Positions 8,536 through 17,801 are shown, counted from the first letter of the stretch. The stretch: 64,000 bases of DNA from an uncultured Collinsella sp. (GCA_902496275.1 CABVAC010000004.1:34493-98492); one strand, 5' to 3'. Notes: generated from the letters alone by a model not told the origin. Translations and numbers: made by a program.

Positions 8536-10416
8536 ATGCTCAATAATCACGAGGCAAATCTAACCGACGAGGAGGCTGCCGCTGAGGTCGCCCGCGTCGC
8601 GAAGACCTACCCCGTGGTGCGTTTGCTGTCGGCCGATCAGATTAAGAGCGAGCCTAACTGCCTTCTCGCCGGCAATCGCTGCCCTTGTCTGCGTCAGTCG
8701 AGTCTTGAGGTCTTGGAAGGTTCCGATGATGTATCGGAGCAACTACTCAACGATGGTGTTGAGTACCGCGCCCGTCTGCGCCCTCTAAAGGTCGAGGGCG
8801 AGCCTCACGTCTTGCTGATGGTACGTCCGATTGATGAGCAAGAGGCCGCAGAAGAGGACCTTGTCTACACCGACGTGCTGACGAGCGTGCGCAATCGCCG
8901 ATATTACGAGGAAAAGCTCCGCAACGCCCGCGTGAATGCCGGCGTTGCGGTGATCGACCTTGATGATTTTAGGGTCGTCAACGATACGTGTGGCCGTCAT
9001 GCCGGCGACCTTGCGCTCGGTGCTGTGGCGACAGCCATACGCAGCGAAATTCGTTCGACTGACGAGCTTGTGCGCTATGGCTGCGACAAGTTTGTGGTCG
9101 TCATGCCCAATATTCCCTCCGATGACTTCACCCGTCGTCTGCATCAGGTATCCGATGCCGTTCATGCCACGATTATTCCGGGCCATGAGTACGTGAACTT
9201 GACGGCATGTGTTGGTGGCGTTCGCATTCATGGCGAGACGGTCGATGAGGGCGTTGGCCGCGCTGTCCAGTTACTGAGCCACGCTAAGATAAAAGCCGGT
9301 ACGGTCGTGACCGATGCCGATTCCATCGAGGCCTTCCAAAGCGAAAAGCCTTTGGTGCTTATTATCGATGACTCCGAGATGAACCGAGCCATTCTCAACG
9401 AGATGCTCAAGGACGAGTATTGCATCCTCGAGGCCGATAACGGTCGTACGGCGCTCGACATGGTCGACCGCTATGGCGATGAGTTGTCGCTCGTACTGCT
9501 GGATATTGTCATGCCGGGTATAAGCGGCTTTGAGGTGCTGGCCGATCTGTCGCACCGATCGGCTATTGATAATTTGCCTGTCATCATGATTTCGAGCGAA
9601 GATTCCGATGATATGGTTCTGCGCGCGTACGAGCTGGGCGCCTCGGACTATATCAACCGCCCGTTTGACTCCCGTGTCGTGCGCCGCCGTGTAAGCAACA
9701 CCATCCGCCTATACGCCAAACAGCGCCGCCTGACGAGCCTGCTGTCCCAGCAGTACAACGAGCGCGTCAAGAACAGTCGCATGCTCATCGACATCATGGC
9801 CGGCGTCATGGAGCTTCGCAATGGCGAGAGCGGCAGACACGTTACGAACATCGAAAAGCTGACCGAGCTGCTGCTTGGCTGTCTGGTCCAGCGTAGCGGC
9901 ACCATCTTCTTTGACAACGAGGAACGCTCCACGATTGCCTTGGCTTCGGCGCTGCACGATATTGGCAAGATGTCGATCGACGATGCGATTCTCAACAAAC
10001 CCGGGCGCCTTACGCCCGAGGAGTTCGAGATTATGAAGACGCATACTACGATTGGCGCCGACATGTTGCTTGAGCTGGGTCGCCATCACGTCGGCAATGC
10101 GCTTATGGAATATGCGTACCAGATTGCGCGTTGGCACCACGAGCGCTGGGACGGCAAGGGTTATCCTGATGGCCTTAAGGGCGACGAAATTCCCATTGCC
10201 GCACAGGTGGTTTCGGTGGCCGACGTGTACGATGCTCTGACGAGTGTGCGTGTGTACAAGGATGCTATCCCGCACAAGGAGGCGATCCAGATGATCCTGG
10301 ACGGTAAGTGCGGCACCTTTAACCCGCTGTTGCTCGACTGCCTGCTCGAGGTGCAAGACCGTATTGCCGAGACATTGGCGCGCCCTGCCGACGTTGTCGC
10401 GTTTCCCACGATTTAG
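8536..10416 (+). CDS. Degenerate GGDEF / REC / HD-GYP signalling protein
   Basis: A 626-residue cytoplasmic protein. Residues 1-108 form an unassigned N-terminal region with a CPC pair at 49-51. Residues 110-235 are a GGDEF-type domain in which the catalytic motif is GCDKF (182-186), with the inhibitory RxxD site (RSTD, 173-176) kept; cyclase activity is unlikely. Residues 271-390 are a receiver domain (acidic pair IIDDS, phospho-acceptor Asp323, MPG loop). From about residue 440 an HD-GYP domain carries HDIGK (474-478), ARWHHERWDGKGYPDG and DVYDAL, the full set expected of an active c-di-GMP phosphodiesterase. RBS AGAAAGGG. The HPt gene 24 bases downstream is the likely phosphodonor partner. 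Confidence 0.9.
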   Translation: MLNNHEANLTDEEAAAEVARVAKTYPVVRLLSADQIKSEPNCLLAGNRCPCLRQSSLEVLEGSDDVSEQLLNDGVEYRARLRPLKVEGEPHVLLMVRPIDEQEAAEEDLVYTDVLTSVRNRRYYEEKLRNARVNAGVAVIDLDDFRVVNDTCGRHAGDLALGAVATAIRSEIRSTDELVRYGCDKFVVVMPNIPSDDFTRRLHQVSDAVHATIIPGHEYVNLTACVGGVRIHGETVDEGVGRAVQLLSHAKIKAGTVVTDADSIEAFQSEKPLVLIIDDSEMNRAILNEMLKDEYCILEADNGRTALDMVDRYGDELSLVLLDIVMPGISGFEVLADLSHRSAIDNLPVIMISSEDSDDMVLRAYELGASDYINRPFDSRVVRRRVSNTIRLYAKQRRLTSLLSQQYNERVKNSRMLIDIMAGVMELRNGESGRHVTNIEKLTELLLGCLVQRSGTIFFDNEERSTIALASALHDIGKMSIDDAILNKPGRLTPEEFEIMKTHTTIGADMLLELGRHHVGNALMEYAYQIARWHHERWDGKGYPDGLKGDEIPIAAQVVSVADVYDALTSVRVYKDAIPHKEAIQMILDGKCGTFNPLLLDCLLEVQDRIAETLARPADVVAFPTI

Positions 10417-10440
10417 TTTGACCAAAGGAGTTTTTAATCC

Positions 10441-10797
10441 ATGATTTCCATGCGTGAGGCGTATGAGAAGATCGGCGCTAATTATGAAGACGCGTGCGCT
10501 CGGCTGATGGGCGAGGAAATGCTTGCCCACTTTGCCCTCAAGTTTTTGGATGACGAGAGCATGGACAAGTTGGAGGCCGCCATGGCGGCAGGAGACGCCG
10601 AAGGTGCGTTTATGGCAGCGCACACGCTCAAGGGCGTGAGCCAAAACTTGGGATTCGATAATCTGTACGAGCCGGCAGTTGTGGTGACCGAGGCGCTGCG
10701 CGGCGCCGATGCCGTTGACGGCGCTCGCGAGGGGATGCATGCGTTGCAGCAGCAATATGCGGCTACGATGTCGGCCCTGCGCGAAGCGGCCGAGTAA
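10441..10797 (+). CDS. HPt domain phosphotransfer protein
   Basis: A 118-residue helical protein with the phosphotransfer motif AAHTLKG, His61 being the phosphorylated residue. It is translated from AAAGGAG 24 bases after the HD-GYP gene and is surely co-transcribed. HPt proteins relay phosphoryl groups between a hybrid kinase and a receiver; the adjacent REC domain is the obvious recipient or source. No histidine kinase is present in the window. Confidence 0.88.
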   Translation: MISMREAYEKIGANYEDACARLMGEEMLAHFALKFLDDESMDKLEAAMAAGDAEGAFMAAHTLKGVSQNLGFDNLYEPAVVVTEALRGADAVDGAREGMHALQQQYAATMSALREAAE

Positions 10798-10821
10798 GAG
10801 GCTGTGAGCCTTGATGACTAT

Positions 10822-10886
10822 GAGAGTGGATAATCTCCCACTTTTAGGCCCGGTGGCGGCCTAAAAGTGGGAGATTATCCACTCTC
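10822..10886. repeat. Perfect 29-bp-arm hairpin
   Basis: Arms 10822-10850 and 10858-10886 are perfect complements around a 7-base loop. The arm begins GAGAGTGGATAATCTCCCAC. A further partial copy of the arm end, ATCCACTCTC, recurs at 10906-10915. It follows the HPt stop by 25 bases; no U-run. Probably a member of a dispersed repeat family. Confidence 0.85.
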
Positions 10887-10974
10887 GTTCGATATGTATC
10901 CAAAAATCCACTCTCACCCCTTCTGATTAGTGAATGGCCTATGCGCACTGGCGGGGCTTTCCGCATGCAATCCA

Positions 10975-11008
10975 TATCGTTGTTCGATAAAATGTTCGAA
11001 TAACGATA
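10975..11008 (+). promoter_or_regulatory. Palindromic operator candidate upstream of DUF2975/XRE genes
   Basis: Thirty-four bases of dyad symmetry: TATCGTTnTTCGA, eight bases, TCGAAnAACGATA. It lies 20 bases before the DUF2975 start codon and contains an AT-rich GATAAAAT that could be a -10. It is the natural site for autoregulation by the XRE protein encoded in this operon. Assignment is inference. Confidence 0.55.
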
Positions 11009-11028
11009 GAGCCGATGAGGGTGAGTGT

Positions 11029-11589
11029 ATGTCCAACAGCGTTCAGCGTATGGCCAAGGCGGGCGAAAATATCAGGAAGCTTGGTTTTTGCATGGCAGCC
11101 GTTTTTGCAGGGATGCTCGTTGCTTTTGCCGCGTTGGTTGTTTACGTGATCTGGTATGCGGTTGCAAACGTTGCTTCTGTCGATTCTTTCGGTGTCGTGA
11201 CGCTTCTCAATGGCGGGTGCATCGTTATCCCAAGCGGACTGTGCCTGGCACTCGTCGTGGGTATTTCGCTTATCGTTTTGTGCGGGATCAGCCGTAACAT
11301 CTCGCGAGGCGTTTCGCCCTTTACCAAGACGCATGTGCGGCTTATCCGTGTTCTCGCGCTTGCCTTTGCTGTTAACGCCGCGGTTTCGCTTGTTGGTGCC
11401 TATGGATCGGTCAATCTCACCATTGGCGGACTGGAGCTTTACATCGTGCCTCATTCCTTCGTTATTGAGATTTGCCAAGGCGCTACCTTTGATGCGGGGT
11501 CGTTTATCGGCGCAGTTGTCTGTTTGTTTATCTCGGCGATCTGGAGTTATGCCTCGCTGCTCCAAGAGCAGTCTGACGAGCTTGTGTAG
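11029..11589 (+). CDS. DUF2975-like membrane protein
   Basis: A 186-residue protein with four predicted membrane helices (about 16-40, 58-82, 104-128, 153-175). DUF2975 proteins typically sit beside a small XRE regulator, as here, and are thought to sense an envelope or unknown signal for it; the mechanism is not established. The frame opens at 10930, but ATG 11029 follows GAGGGTGAG and lies just after the operator palindrome, while the upstream extension would cover it. It is eight bases ahead of the XRE gene. Confidence 0.7.
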   Translation: MSNSVQRMAKAGENIRKLGFCMAAVFAGMLVAFAALVVYVIWYAVANVASVDSFGVVTLLNGGCIVIPSGLCLALVVGISLIVLCGISRNISRGVSPFTKTHVRLIRVLALAFAVNAAVSLVGAYGSVNLTIGGLELYIVPHSFVIEICQGATFDAGSFIGAVVCLFISAIWSYASLLQEQSDELV

Positions 11590-11597
11590 GAGGAAAC

Positions 11598-11927
11598 ATG
11601 AGCTATCTCATCATCGAGCTTGAGACGCAGCTGCTTAAGACCGGAAAGACCAGTGCTGATCTGATTCGGGCGACGGGGCATACTCCGGCTAATATTTCAA
11701 AGCTTAGAAACGGAAAGATAAAAGCTATTCGCCTAAAGACGCTCCTCGATATCTGTGATGAGCTTGATTGTCAACCGGGAGATATTATTCAGCGCGTGAG
11801 CGAGAAAGAGCTTGAGGAGCTTATTGTTGAGCGCGCAAAAAATGTTGTGAGACAGATGCGGGATGGCGGAGGCAACGAGGCGTCGCTTCCGACATCAGTC
11901 TTTGCTGTCGATTTGAGTGACGAGTAG
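11598..11927 (+). CDS. XRE-family (Cro/CI-type) transcriptional regulator
   Basis: A 109-residue DNA-binding protein with an N-terminal helix-turn-helix (about residues 15-65: LIRATGHTPANISKLRNGK, then LLDICDELDCQPGDII) typical of the YozG-like group, and an acidic C-terminal tail. AGGAGG precedes the ATG. It is co-transcribed with the DUF2975 gene. Likely targets are the palindrome at 10975 and possibly the region before the ABC exporter at 12004-12054. Confidence 0.85.
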   Translation: MSYLIIELETQLLKTGKTSADLIRATGHTPANISKLRNGKIKAIRLKTLLDICDELDCQPGDIIQRVSEKELEELIVERAKNVVRQMRDGGGNEASLPTSVFAVDLSDE

Positions 11928-12003
11928 CTTAAGGCGAACAACTAAAACGAAATATCAGCGTGAAGGAACCCGTGTCTAACACGGGTTCCTTCTTATAGAT
12001 TAT

Positions 12004-12054
12004 CTTGACAAATATGAGTTATCGAAAAACAATAACAACTATGAAAAACGATAA
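12004..12054 (+). promoter_or_regulatory. Candidate promoter/operator of the ABC exporter operon
   Basis: A TTGACA box at 12004-12009 is followed by AT-rich sequence with TTATCG (12019) and CGATAA (12049) in dyad symmetry, echoing the TATCG/CGATA half-sites of the palindrome at 10975. Two GAAAAAC repeats lie between. No good -10 hexamer at 17 bases spacing is evident, so the promoter call is tentative. Confidence 0.35.
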
Positions 12055-12071
12055 AGGAAAGAAGAAACGAT

Positions 12072-12833
12072 ATGAGCGGTTCTGTTATCAAGCGGAACAG
12101 GAGGACAATGAACGCATCAGCGATAAAGCTATCAAAAGTTTCAAAACGCTACGGGAAACGGCACGTTTTGCATGACGTTTCCTTCGAGGTGCATCAGTCT
12201 GAGCTTTGCGCCCTTGTTGGCGCAAACGGGGCGGGCAAAAGCACGCTTATTAAAATAGTGCTGGGCCTCTGCGAGCCGTCGTCGGGGAGCGTAGAACTCT
12301 TTGGGGGCAAGTCGAAAAAAGAGCTGAGCCTGATGCGGACGCGTGTCGGCTATGTGCCAGATTCCAGCGGAGCATACCAATCTCTCAGTGCGACTGAGAA
12401 TCTTCAAATCCGATGTGCGGAATGGGGACTCGATGAGAAACGTGAGGTTCCTCGCGTCTTGGGCCTAGTCGGGCTGGACGTCGATGAGAAAAAGAGCGTG
12501 AGCAGTTTTTCTCTGGGAATGAAACGGCGACTGGATATAGCTACGGCTTTGTTGGGCGACACCGACGTACTAATTTTCGATGAGCCGGCAAATGGATTGG
12601 ATCCGTTGGGCATCGAGAGTATATGGACTCTTATCGGTCGATTGAATCGGGAGCAGGGCAAAACCATGCTTATCTCTAGCCACGACTTGGATGAGCTGGC
12701 ATCGGTTGCAACAAGCTGTCTGTTTCTTCATGACGGCGAACTGCTGAAAAAGGAATCGATGGATGCCATAAGGGACGAGGCGCCATCCCTAAAAGAGTAT
12801 TACAGGCGCTTGATGAAGGCGGTCTCGCTATGA
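12072..12833 (+). CDS. ABC transporter ATP-binding protein (exporter type)
   Basis: A 253-residue ATPase with Walker A GANGAGKST near residue 56, signature FSLGMKRRL near residue 150, Walker B VLIFDEP and the switch His in SSHDLDEL. The Q-loop position reads VGYVPD, an Asp where Gln or Glu is usual. It most resembles ABC-2/bacitracin-lantibiotic resistance ATPases. ATG 12108 (after AGGAGG, but only three bases away) is an alternative start giving 241 residues. The stop overlaps the start of the first permease gene. Local base composition is more AT-rich than in flanking genes. Confidence 0.88.
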   Translation: MSGSVIKRNRRTMNASAIKLSKVSKRYGKRHVLHDVSFEVHQSELCALVGANGAGKSTLIKIVLGLCEPSSGSVELFGGKSKKELSLMRTRVGYVPDSSGAYQSLSATENLQIRCAEWGLDEKREVPRVLGLVGLDVDEKKSVSSFSLGMKRRLDIATALLGDTDVLIFDEPANGLDPLGIESIWTLIGRLNREQGKTMLISSHDLDELASVATSCLFLHDGELLKKESMDAIRDEAPSLKEYYRRLMKAVSL

Positions 12834-13654
12834 AGCGGGCGATCCATCCCATAAAGGCAGATATGATGCGTTTGCACAGGATATTTCCGGCGAAGTTTGG
12901 TCTTGCGCTTATGCTGGCGTTCGGCCTTCTCTTCGGCATCTTTCTAAAAAACGGAACAACGTTGCTCGCCTTTGGCAATAGCGTTTTTGGGGAGGACATT
13001 GGCTTCTGCTGGAATGTAATCGATCCTTCTGCACCCGATGAGTCCCTTGTGCGTAGCGCCTTTGCCGGCACATCTCTGCTTGTGCCGCTCATCGTTTGCC
13101 TGGTAATTCTACAGGAGCGTGGCTATGAAGAGGGCTGCCGAATTTCTTTGTCAAGAGGTCTCAACCGCTTTTATGGGGCTCTAGCCCATGCATTTTCGTC
13201 TGCTTTAATAATTGGCGCAGCATATAGTGCGCTTTGCCTTCTTCTTTTTGCAATAGCCATAATACGTGGAGGGCAAAACTATGCGCATAGCATGCTGGCT
13301 GCATTTTTGCCCGCAATGATGATTAGCGCCGTATTGGTGATATCGGTTGCGCTGGAGACGGTGACCATCTATCGGATTACAGGCAGCGCTGTATTGAGCG
13401 GGGCTGCGATAATTATTGGATTTGTCATGAGCTTGACGCTCTACGGAACCTTCCTTCAGGCGCCTATACCATCTTTGCGATGGATCTTCCTCCTTCCGGG
13501 GCCGTACCTTGGAGTCGGATGTGCCCTTGGGTATAGCGATATGGGGCAGCTGACGCTTCTGGGATATGGCGCGGCAGCCAGTTGTCTATCGGTATTGATT
13601 TACGCTCTCGTGAGCTTTCGTGCTGGGGGTGTGCTCAATGGCTCGTCAGACTAG
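12830..13654 (+). CDS. ABC exporter membrane subunit 1
   Basis: A 274-residue protein with about six hydrophobic segments (near residues 22-40, 80-100, 122-145, 160-180, 190-212, 240-262) and no soluble domain. It overlaps the ATPase gene by four bases and the next gene by 17, so the three form one operon. The ATPase plus two similar-sized six-helix permeases is the layout of LanFEG-type peptide immunity exporters; homology was not tested, and no peptide precursor gene is nearby. Confidence 0.7.
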   Translation: MKRAIHPIKADMMRLHRIFPAKFGLALMLAFGLLFGIFLKNGTTLLAFGNSVFGEDIGFCWNVIDPSAPDESLVRSAFAGTSLLVPLIVCLVILQERGYEEGCRISLSRGLNRFYGALAHAFSSALIIGAAYSALCLLLFAIAIIRGGQNYAHSMLAAFLPAMMISAVLVISVALETVTIYRITGSAVLSGAAIIIGFVMSLTLYGTFLQAPIPSLRWIFLLPGPYLGVGCALGYSDMGQLTLLGYGAAASCLSVLIYALVSFRAGGVLNGSSD

Positions 13655-14456
13655 AAGATTCCTTCATTCAGAATTGAAGCATGTGAGCAAATGGACGTAC
13701 GCTTTAATCCTGGTAATTTATGCGTGCATGGTGGTATTGCAGCTTAATTCTTTCCCGATGTGGTTCTGTAGCCTCCGTGAGAACAGTTTCTTGGGCTTTT
13801 TCCCAGACCCGACGCTTCGGCTATCGGCAGAGGATGTCCTTCTATTTGGTAATTCAGAGGTTTTTCGCGGTCTGCTGTTCAACGTAGCCCCGTTGGCTCA
13901 TGCATTGTTCTTTCCGTTCATCGCGGCTTGCATTGTGCCGCGCTTTATCAGTTCGGGCTTTATTGAGGAACCGTGGGGGTTGTCGGAGGCTCGGGGAGGG
14001 AAGCGTGTGTGCGCTATCGTTGCGCGAGTGGTGCTGTCTTCTTTTGCCCTTTTGGGCGCGTTTATCCTGTCGAGTGTCGTTTTGTACTGCCTTAACTGCG
14101 CGATCGTTTTAGATGCTCAACAGTATTTCAACCTGAATATTTTTTGCTATCGACTTCTTCTGACGAGTGTCGTCTGCCTTGCATACGTGGTCTCTTGCGT
14201 GATTGCTGTTTCCTATTTTGGATCCGGCCTCGGTCCGATTGGCATGCTGCTACTTGTCAACGTCGTAGCGATCTACATACAGCTCGGGGCCAATTCCATG
14301 CTTCCGCTTCCGTCCTCGATGCTCATGTGGATTTGTGGCGTAACCCCGTTGGGGAATAGTCAATGCATTTCGATTCTAATTGACTGCCTAATTAACGTAG
14401 CAAGCGTTTTTACCATTTGCTTTACCGTAGACCGATTGCGGTCGAGATTTCTTTGA
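13638..14456 (+). CDS. ABC exporter membrane subunit 2
   Basis: A 272-residue membrane protein with about six hydrophobic segments. ATG 13638 has GGGGGTG seven bases upstream; GTG 13620 in the same frame would add six residues. It overlaps the preceding permease gene. Only weak resemblance to named families is visible; its role as partner permease rests on position, size and topology. The codons and base composition match the two preceding AT-richer genes. Confidence 0.65.
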   Translation: MARQTRRFLHSELKHVSKWTYALILVIYACMVVLQLNSFPMWFCSLRENSFLGFFPDPTLRLSAEDVLLFGNSEVFRGLLFNVAPLAHALFFPFIAACIVPRFISSGFIEEPWGLSEARGGKRVCAIVARVVLSSFALLGAFILSSVVLYCLNCAIVLDAQQYFNLNIFCYRLLLTSVVCLAYVVSCVIAVSYFGSGLGPIGMLLLVNVVAIYIQLGANSMLPLPSSMLMWICGVTPLGNSQCISILIDCLINVASVFTICFTVDRLRSRFL

Positions 14457-14493
14457 TTGTTTGTGAGGAATAATCATACCGAGCATACCAAAT

Positions 14494-14531
14494 ACGGGGG
14501 GCGGACACCGTAGCTGGTGTCCGCCCCCCGT
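14494..14531. terminator. Hairpin between convergent operons
   Basis: A 16-bp perfect GC-rich stem (14494-14509 with 14516-14531) with a six-base loop, 37 bases past the ABC operon and 32 bases past the gamma-glutamyl hydrolase stop. No long T-run; it probably serves both converging transcripts. Confidence 0.6.
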
Positions 14532-14563
14532 CATGGAAAGCTTTAGCCTGTGCGGTTCGCGAG

Positions 14564-15373
14564 CTAGCGTGCCTGCTTAACTTTGGCCGCTGCCTCGACA
14601 AACGACTTCCACAGGTTAAAGTCGGTCTCGAGCGTCTTCCACGTGTACTCAGGGTGCCATTGCACGCCCAGGCAGAACGGCTGGCCTTCGACTTCGATGC
14701 ACTCGGGAACGCCGTCGGTTGCCTTGGCGACCAAGCGCGTGCTCTTACCCAGACGGTCGACGCAGCAGTGGTGCGCGGAGTTGGTCTGGATTAGCCTGTG
14801 CCCGCCAACCGCGCGTTCCAGCAGCGAGCCCGGCACGACCTCGACGGGATGCACGGGGTCGTTGAGCACGTGCGTATGGCGCCACTGCGTGCGGCCCTCG
14901 CGAGCGCCCAGGCTCGGTACGTCCATGCACAGGGTGCCGCCAGTGGCGACGTTGAGCAGCTGCGTGCCGCGGCAGGTGGTAAAGAGTGGTTTTTTGGCGC
15001 GAAGCACCTCGCCGACCAGCTTAAACTCAAAGCTATCGCGGATCTCGCAACAGAGGGTGGGGTCGTAGGGTCGATCATCGCCCCAACGTTTTGGATTGAC
15101 GTCCGGGCCGCCGGGAATAGCGATGCCGTCGGCGATATCGACGTAATGACGGATGACCTCAATGTCCTCGGTGATGGACATCTGCAGCGGCAGGCCGCCG
15201 GCGGCAAGAATGGCATCGACAAAGACACTTGCGATTTCCTCGTTGGGGGAGAGCGTCTCGCTCAAAAACGGCTTTGCCTCTTCCCAACGCGGCGCGACGA
15301 GGATGAGCGGACGGTCGGCGGGGGCGACGTCGACGTGCGGGGTGTATGACGATGAAGTGCGAGTTCCGATCAT
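14564..15373 (-). CDS. Gamma-glutamyl-gamma-aminobutyrate hydrolase family (peptidase C26, class I GATase fold)
   Basis: A 269-residue PuuD-like enzyme that hydrolyses gamma-glutamyl amides. The nucleophile Cys134 lies in FTTCRGTQLLN, and His240/Glu242 are in VQWHPEY; IPGGPDVNP near residue 86 is the oxyanion region. No synthetase or transport domain is fused. It lies 87 bases downstream of the amino-acid ABC transporter ATPase gene in the same direction, which suggests it processes a gamma-glutamyl compound whose glutamate part is imported or recycled. Substrate remains inferred. Confidence 0.88.
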   Translation of the reverse strand: MIGTRTSSSYTPHVDVAPADRPLILVAPRWEEAKPFLSETLSPNEEIASVFVDAILAAGGLPLQMSITEDIEVIRHYVDIADGIAIPGGPDVNPKRWGDDRPYDPTLCCEIRDSFEFKLVGEVLRAKKPLFTTCRGTQLLNVATGGTLCMDVPSLGAREGRTQWRHTHVLNDPVHPVEVVPGSLLERAVGGHRLIQTNSAHHCCVDRLGKSTRLVAKATDGVPECIEVEGQPFCLGVQWHPEYTWKTLETDFNLWKSFVEAAAKVKQAR

Positions 15374-15460
15374 AGGTGTAGCTTTCGAATCCGGGTGGAC
15401 ATGGCACAGGGGTGGCGCGGGACAAACGCTGGTGATGAATTTGCCCGTGTGGCAATTGGG

Positions 15461-16225
<765 letters not shown>

Positions 16226-16261
16226 GGTGCTCGGCTCCTTATGACTCGAAATGGTAAAACG

Positions 16262-17095
16262 TTAGCGGATGATGGTCGCGCCGGTCTTGTGCGAAACGTA
16301 GACAGCGGCCTTGTTAATCGCAACGTTGATGAGGATGTAGATGACCGCGATTACCAGGTAGACCGACACGAGGGCGTCGTAGTTGGTAATGAGCACACGG
16401 GCATTTTGCATGAGGTCGGGGTAGCTCACCACGTAGGCGACGGTGGTGTCCTTGACCACGACTACAAGTTGTGAGATCAACGACGGAATAATAAATCGAA
16501 TCGCCTGCGGCAATACGATTTTAAAGGTGATTTTAGCCTTGGAGAGACCGAGCGCCTGGGCGGCCTCGACCTGGCCGCGCGGTACGGCGTTGACGCCGGC
16601 ACGGAAGATCTCGGCAAGTACGCCGGCTGCAGCGAGCGCGACGGGAAGCGTGAGCATCCAAAACGACGGCAGCGCGATCTTGTACTGGGGCAGTACCAAA
16701 AAGAAGAAGTAAATGAACAGCAGGCTCGGCACGCCGCGGAAGAAATCGGTGAGCACGCGGCAGACCAGCTGCAGCGGCTTAATGTCGCTGGTGCGGCCGA
16801 GCATAAGGGCTAAGCCCAGCACCAGCGCGATGGCGCCAGCGGTGAGTGCGACTTTAACGGTGCCCTCAAAGCCGGCAAGCAAGAACTTCCAGGTGGTGAG
16901 GTGCGTAAAGAAATACCAATAGTGGACCGAAAGCTGGCCGGTCACATAGAAGCGCTGCAGCACCAGGGCGACGAGCGCAGCCACGGCGACGAGCGAGATG
17001 GCGGTGCCGATGCGAATCTTGGCGCGCATTTTGGGGCCGGGAGCCTCGTAGAGCGCATCGCGCATGGTGAGTGCAGGGGAGGAATGCTTGCTCAT
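16262..17095 (-). CDS. Amino acid ABC transporter permease
   Basis: A 277-residue inner-membrane subunit of the His/Glu/Gln/Arg permease family, with a cytoplasmic N-terminal region, about five membrane helices and the EAA loop EAAQALGLSKAKITFKIVLP (residues near 180) that contacts the ATPase. The ATG overlaps the stop of the other permease gene (ATGA), implying translational coupling. Compared with its partner it has a longer N-terminus, as in GluD-type subunits. Confidence 0.92.
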   Translation of the reverse strand: MSKHSSPALTMRDALYEAPGPKMRAKIRIGTAISLVAVAALVALVLQRFYVTGQLSVHYWYFFTHLTTWKFLLAGFEGTVKVALTAGAIALVLGLALMLGRTSDIKPLQLVCRVLTDFFRGVPSLLFIYFFFLVLPQYKIALPSFWMLTLPVALAAAGVLAEIFRAGVNAVPRGQVEAAQALGLSKAKITFKIVLPQAIRFIIPSLISQLVVVVKDTTVAYVVSYPDLMQNARVLITNYDALVSVYLVIAVIYILINVAINKAAVYVSHKTGATIIR

Positions 17096-17751
17096 CGGAG
17101 GATCCTCACCTTCTTATCGATGTAGTTGCCAATGTGGCTCACCACAAAGGCCGTGCCCAGGTAGCCGAGCGCCGAGATAAAGAACGCGGCGACGCCGCCG
17201 AGCGAGCGCGTGTTGATGTAGCTCACCACGCCGGTGAGCTCCTGCGGTTTAAGCGGCACCTGACTGCCGAGCGCGGTGGTGAGCATGACGGCGATAAAGA
17301 GGTTCGTCATGGGCAATACGCTTGAGCGCAGTGCCTGCGGAATCACGATCTTGGCGAGGATGCGGTTAAAGCTCATGCCGAGCGAACGTGCGGCTTCCAC
17401 TTGGCCGACGCCGACGGTGTTGATGCCGCTCATAAAGTTCTCGGAACCAAAGGCCGAGCCCAAAAGGACTGTGGCGACGATAACGCAGATGCGGTAGGGC
17501 AGGACGACCTTGAGCGGCGGCAGCGCATAGACGACGATGATGAGCAGTGCGATGCCGGGGATGTTACGGAAGACCTGGACATACAGGTCGCCAAAGACGC
17601 GCAGCGGCTTGAGCGGCGACACGCGCATCACGGTGACGGCGACGGCCAGCACCATGGCGATGGCAAACGACTCAAGCGTCATGCCCCAGGTTGCTAGCAG
17701 CGCGTCGATATAGTTCTGGCCATAGAGCGACCAGAGCTCGGAGAGACTCAT
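17092..17751 (-). CDS. Amino acid ABC transporter permease
   Basis: A 219-residue membrane subunit of the same permease family, GluC-like in length, with the EAA loop EAARSLGMSFNRILAKIVIP. It forms a heterodimeric channel with the longer permease encoded immediately downstream, with which it shares an ATGA overlap. RBS GGGAGGT. It is separated from the upstream substrate-binding protein gene by a hairpin that would lower its expression relative to that gene. Confidence 0.92.
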   Translation of the reverse strand: MSLSELWSLYGQNYIDALLATWGMTLESFAIAMVLAVAVTVMRVSPLKPLRVFGDLYVQVFRNIPGIALLIIVVYALPPLKVVLPYRICVIVATVLLGSAFGSENFMSGINTVGVGQVEAARSLGMSFNRILAKIVIPQALRSSVLPMTNLFIAVMLTTALGSQVPLKPQELTGVVSYINTRSLGGVAAFFISALGYLGTAFVVSHIGNYIDKKVRILR

Positions 17752-17775
17752 GCGGACCTCCCGCCGATAAGGAAA

Positions 17776-17801
17776 GGGGCTCCCGTGTGTACGGAAGCCC
17801 C
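17776..17801 (-). terminator. Attenuating hairpin between binding-protein and permease genes
   Basis: GGGGCT-C-CCGT / ACGG-A-AGCCCC around GTGT, within the 138-base gap between the two genes. Such partial terminators usually let the binding protein be made in excess. On the minus strand a short CCTTTCCTT tract follows rather than a clean U-run. Confidence 0.6.

Noticed and set aside
10930..11028. Longer N-terminus of the DUF2975 protein
   Set aside because: It would cover the operator palindrome and has no ribosome site; ATG 11029 follows GAGGGTGAG.
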